Shown here in pieces: positions 62,336 to 64,000 of a stretch of 64,000 bases of DNA. Within the stretch, counting starts at the first letter, position 1; every line of letters starts with the position of its first letter. A program made the position numbers and the translations under genes. The notes below the pieces were generated by a model, which searched no databases, had not been told where the DNA came from, and worked only from the letters and a program-made list of their open reading frames with translations. The DNA is from Catalinimonas alkaloidigena (lineage in GTDB: Bacteria > Bacteroidota > Bacteroidia > Cytophagales > Cyclobacteriaceae), in the NCBI RefSeq assembly GCF_029504655.1, contig NZ_JAQFIL010000001.1:7671188-7735187 (forward strand). The letters run 5' to 3'.

Positions 62336-63724
62336 ATGACAACCTCTGTTTACGACTTTCTATATCTCATTAGTATAATTCTTTTCATTATCGGCTTGAA
62401 AAGGCTGAGTAGCCCGGATACAGCTCGGAATGGGAATTTGGTAGCTGCTGGGGGTATGGGCCTGGCCATTATAATCTCTCTGGTGTACCCTCTGGGAGTG
62501 GAGCAGAACAACTATGGCTGGGTAGCTGGAGGCATTGTACTGGGATCGGTGGTTGGTATTACTGCCGCCAAAAAAGTACAGATGACCGCTATGCCAGAGA
62601 TGGTTTCACTCTTCAATGGTCTGGGGGGGGCTTGTGCGCTTTTAGTATCTCTGGTAGAGTTTTATAATTATCCCGAGGGTGTCTCTTTACTTAACGGGCA
62701 GATTTTTACCACCCTTTTCGCCCTTTTTATAGGTAGCATCTCCTTTACCGGAAGTTTGGTGGCTTATGGTAAATTACAAGGTTTCCTGCGCGATTCGCTT
62801 ACGGTGCCTTACCCTCGTATAGTCAATGCTTTATTGTTGGTAGCTGTCATTGGCCTTATCATCTACATTATGATCATGCCTACTGCTGACTTTAACTGGG
62901 CCTTAATTCTAATGGCAGTGTCTTTGATCTACGGTATTACCTTTGTAACTCCCATTGGGGGAGGCGATATGCCGGTAGTGATTTCATTACTCAACTCTTT
63001 CACCGGGATTGGTGCTGCTCTCGCAGGACTAATCTACAATAACCAGGTAATGCTGGTAGGAGGTATTCTGGTAGGGGCTTCAGGCACTATCCTCACCATT
63101 CTCATGTGTCAGGCGATGAATCGTTCTCTCTTCAATGTAATCATCGGTGGCTTTAGTAGTAGTGGAGGTCCCGCCGGCGAAGGAAGAGAGCAAATTGTTA
63201 AAGAAGTATCTCCCAGCGACCTGGCCATTGAGCTAAAGTATTCCAGCAAAGTAATGGTAGTACCAGGCTATGGTATGGCAGTAGCCCAGGCACAGCATAC
63301 GGTACACGAACTGGAAAGTATGCTGGAAGAAGAAGGAGTGGATTTTAAATATGCGATTCACCCGGTGGCTGGCCGTATGCCGGGACATATGAATGTACTT
63401 TTGGCAGAAGCCGATGTCCCCTATCCCAAATTATTAGAATTAGAAGAAGCTAACAAAGAACTGACTACTACAGATGTAGTATTAGTAATTGGGGCCAATG
63501 ATGTGGTGAATCCTGCCGCAAAGGACGACCCCTCCAGCCCTATTCATGGCATGCCAATTTTAGAGGTAGAAAAAGCAAAAAGTGTTATCGTGCTCAAAAG
63601 AAGTATGAGTACCGGTTATGCGGGAATTCAAAACCAACTATTCTTCGGTGAAAAGACACGTATGTTGTTCGGTGATGCTAAAGCTTCTATTAATAAACTT
63701 AAAGAAGAGGTAGATCAGGCATAA
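62336..63724 (+). CDS. pntB: NAD(P) transhydrogenase, beta subunit
   Basis: A 462-residue protein carrying the rest of the membrane channel (about nine helices, residues 5-260) and the NADP-binding domain dIII at the end. The dIII features are VMVVPGYGMAVAQAQHTVHEL near 304-324, HPVAGRMPGHMNVLLAEADVPY near 341-362 and VLVIGANDVVNPAAKDDPSSPI near 382-403. With the two alpha subunits it uses the proton gradient to make NADPH. It is followed by a strong terminator. Confidence 0.96.
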   Translation: MTTSVYDFLYLISIILFIIGLKRLSSPDTARNGNLVAAGGMGLAIIISLVYPLGVEQNNYGWVAGGIVLGSVVGITAAKKVQMTAMPEMVSLFNGLGGACALLVSLVEFYNYPEGVSLLNGQIFTTLFALFIGSISFTGSLVAYGKLQGFLRDSLTVPYPRIVNALLLVAVIGLIIYIMIMPTADFNWALILMAVSLIYGITFVTPIGGGDMPVVISLLNSFTGIGAALAGLIYNNQVMLVGGILVGASGTILTILMCQAMNRSLFNVIIGGFSSSGGPAGEGREQIVKEVSPSDLAIELKYSSKVMVVPGYGMAVAQAQHTVHELESMLEEEGVDFKYAIHPVAGRMPGHMNVLLAEADVPYPKLLELEEANKELTTTDVVLVIGANDVVNPAAKDDPSSPIHGMPILEVEKAKSVIVLKRSMSTGYAGIQNQLFFGEKTRMLFGDAKASINKLKEEVDQA

Positions 63725-63751
63725 TTGGCTGCTAAATAATTCCAAATACGT

Positions 63752-63788
63752 AAGTCTTGCTCAATTTATGAGCAAGACTTCTTTTTTT
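63752..63788 (+). terminator. Rho-independent terminator of the transhydrogenase operon
   Basis: AAGTCTTGCTCA (63752-63763) and TGAGCAAGACTT (63769-63780) form a perfect 12-base stem with loop ATTTA, followed by CTTTTTTT. It lies 27 bases after the pntB stop. Confidence 0.95.
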
Positions 63789-63877
63789 CTTACATCACTA
63801 AAAAGCCTTAATAGAGTACTTTAAAAGAGATCATGTGTGTGATCATAAAAATATTTGCAATTATTTTTCACAAAGTG

Positions 63878-63908
63878 TTTGCAGAATCAAAAAGCTGCCT
63901 TACCTTTG
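63878..63908 (+). promoter_or_regulatory. Perfect Bacteroidota promoter at the window edge
   Basis: TTTG (63878-63881), a 19-base spacer and TACCTTTG (63901-63908) match the sigma consensus without mismatch. This quality is seen elsewhere in the window only before the tRNA-Glu pair. The transcript would begin near 63915 and run out of the window. Confidence 0.85.
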
Positions 63909-64000
63909 TCATCCCTTTCGGACGGAAAGGATTCTGAAACTTGAAAAAATGAGCGTTTTGCCACTATTTTAGCTGATCAAAGCTACTCTCTTTCAGAGAG
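63909..64000 (+). other. Leader of a transcript continuing beyond the window
   Basis: The 92 bases after the promoter hold no complete gene. A short ATG frame at 63949 (ATGAGCGTT) ends with a TAG about six codons later. The last bases, CTCTCTTTCAGAGAG, can fold into a small hairpin. The strong promoter and structured leader would suit a stable RNA (tRNA or rRNA) or an abundant protein, but what follows is not visible. Confidence 0.4.

Overview
This window looks like chromosomal DNA of a Bacteroidota bacterium, most likely a Cytophagales-type gliding or marine lineage. The support is the set of families present: a type IX secretion (T9SS) sorting domain, a giant protein with a gliding-motility-type C-terminus, a Bacteroidota-style dcw cluster, an ExbB-small membrane protein-ExbD-ExbD operon, a Bacteroidota AMP nucleosidase, DUF3078, DUF4920 and HsdR_N-like proteins. 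Several promoters also match the Bacteroidota pattern TTTG-19-TAnnTTTG, and start sites mostly lack strong Shine-Dalgarno sequences. The genus cannot be named from sequence alone. I see no prophage, insertion sequence, CRISPR array or defence island.

Layout. 0-5.8 kb: mechanosensitive channel, DUF3078 protein, a roughly 700-base gap without a convincing gene, a kinase/ADP-ribosylglycohydrolase pair and a coiled-coil lipoprotein. 5.9-11.4 kb: a protein that is little more than a T9SS sorting domain, a rhomboid protease, a histone-deacetylase-like enzyme and a 1073-residue secreted repeat protein. 11.6-14.4 kb: nicotinamidase, GAPDH, two identical tRNA-Glu genes under a perfect promoter, and a small ORF broken by an amber codon. 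14.4-18.7 kb: a TetR/FAD-monooxygenase divergent pair with two matching operators, a receiver/histidine kinase pair and 3-hydroxyanthranilate dioxygenase. 18.8-22.9 kb: DUF547 protein diverging from an FAD oxidoreductase and a membrane polyferredoxin. 23-27.2 kb: FemAB-like protein, a flavoprotein whose real start appears to be ATT, and a GT-C type membrane protein. 27.4-34.7 kb: aspS, DUF427, DUF4920, alanine dehydrogenase, HsdR_N-like protein, AMP nucleosidase and an SLC13 transporter. 34.8-46.6 kb: ExbB/ExbD operon, tRNA-Ser, asparaginase, TatD, glycosyltransferase and polysaccharide deacetylase, a SpoIIE-type phosphatase and several envelope proteins.

47-59.5 kb is the division and cell wall cluster: mraZ-rsmH-ftsL-ftsI-murE-mraY-ftsW-murG-ftsQ-ftsA-ftsZ. 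It sits behind three 10-base-spaced MraZ boxes. murD and murC, expected in this order in relatives, are absent, and murG is split by a single-base frameshift. 59.5-63.7 kb holds an FMN reductase, an SRPBCC-like protein and the three-gene proton-translocating transhydrogenase operon. The window ends just after another perfect promoter whose gene lies beyond the edge.

The most interesting points are the murG frameshift with missing murC and murD, the ATT-start flavoprotein, the paired TetR operators, the symmetric site in front of the flavoprotein/polyferredoxin module, the kinase/ADP-ribosylglycohydrolase pair and the stand-alone T9SS sorting domain. Most of the remainder is housekeeping or ordinary envelope biology. 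I do not see clear evidence for a wholly new system.
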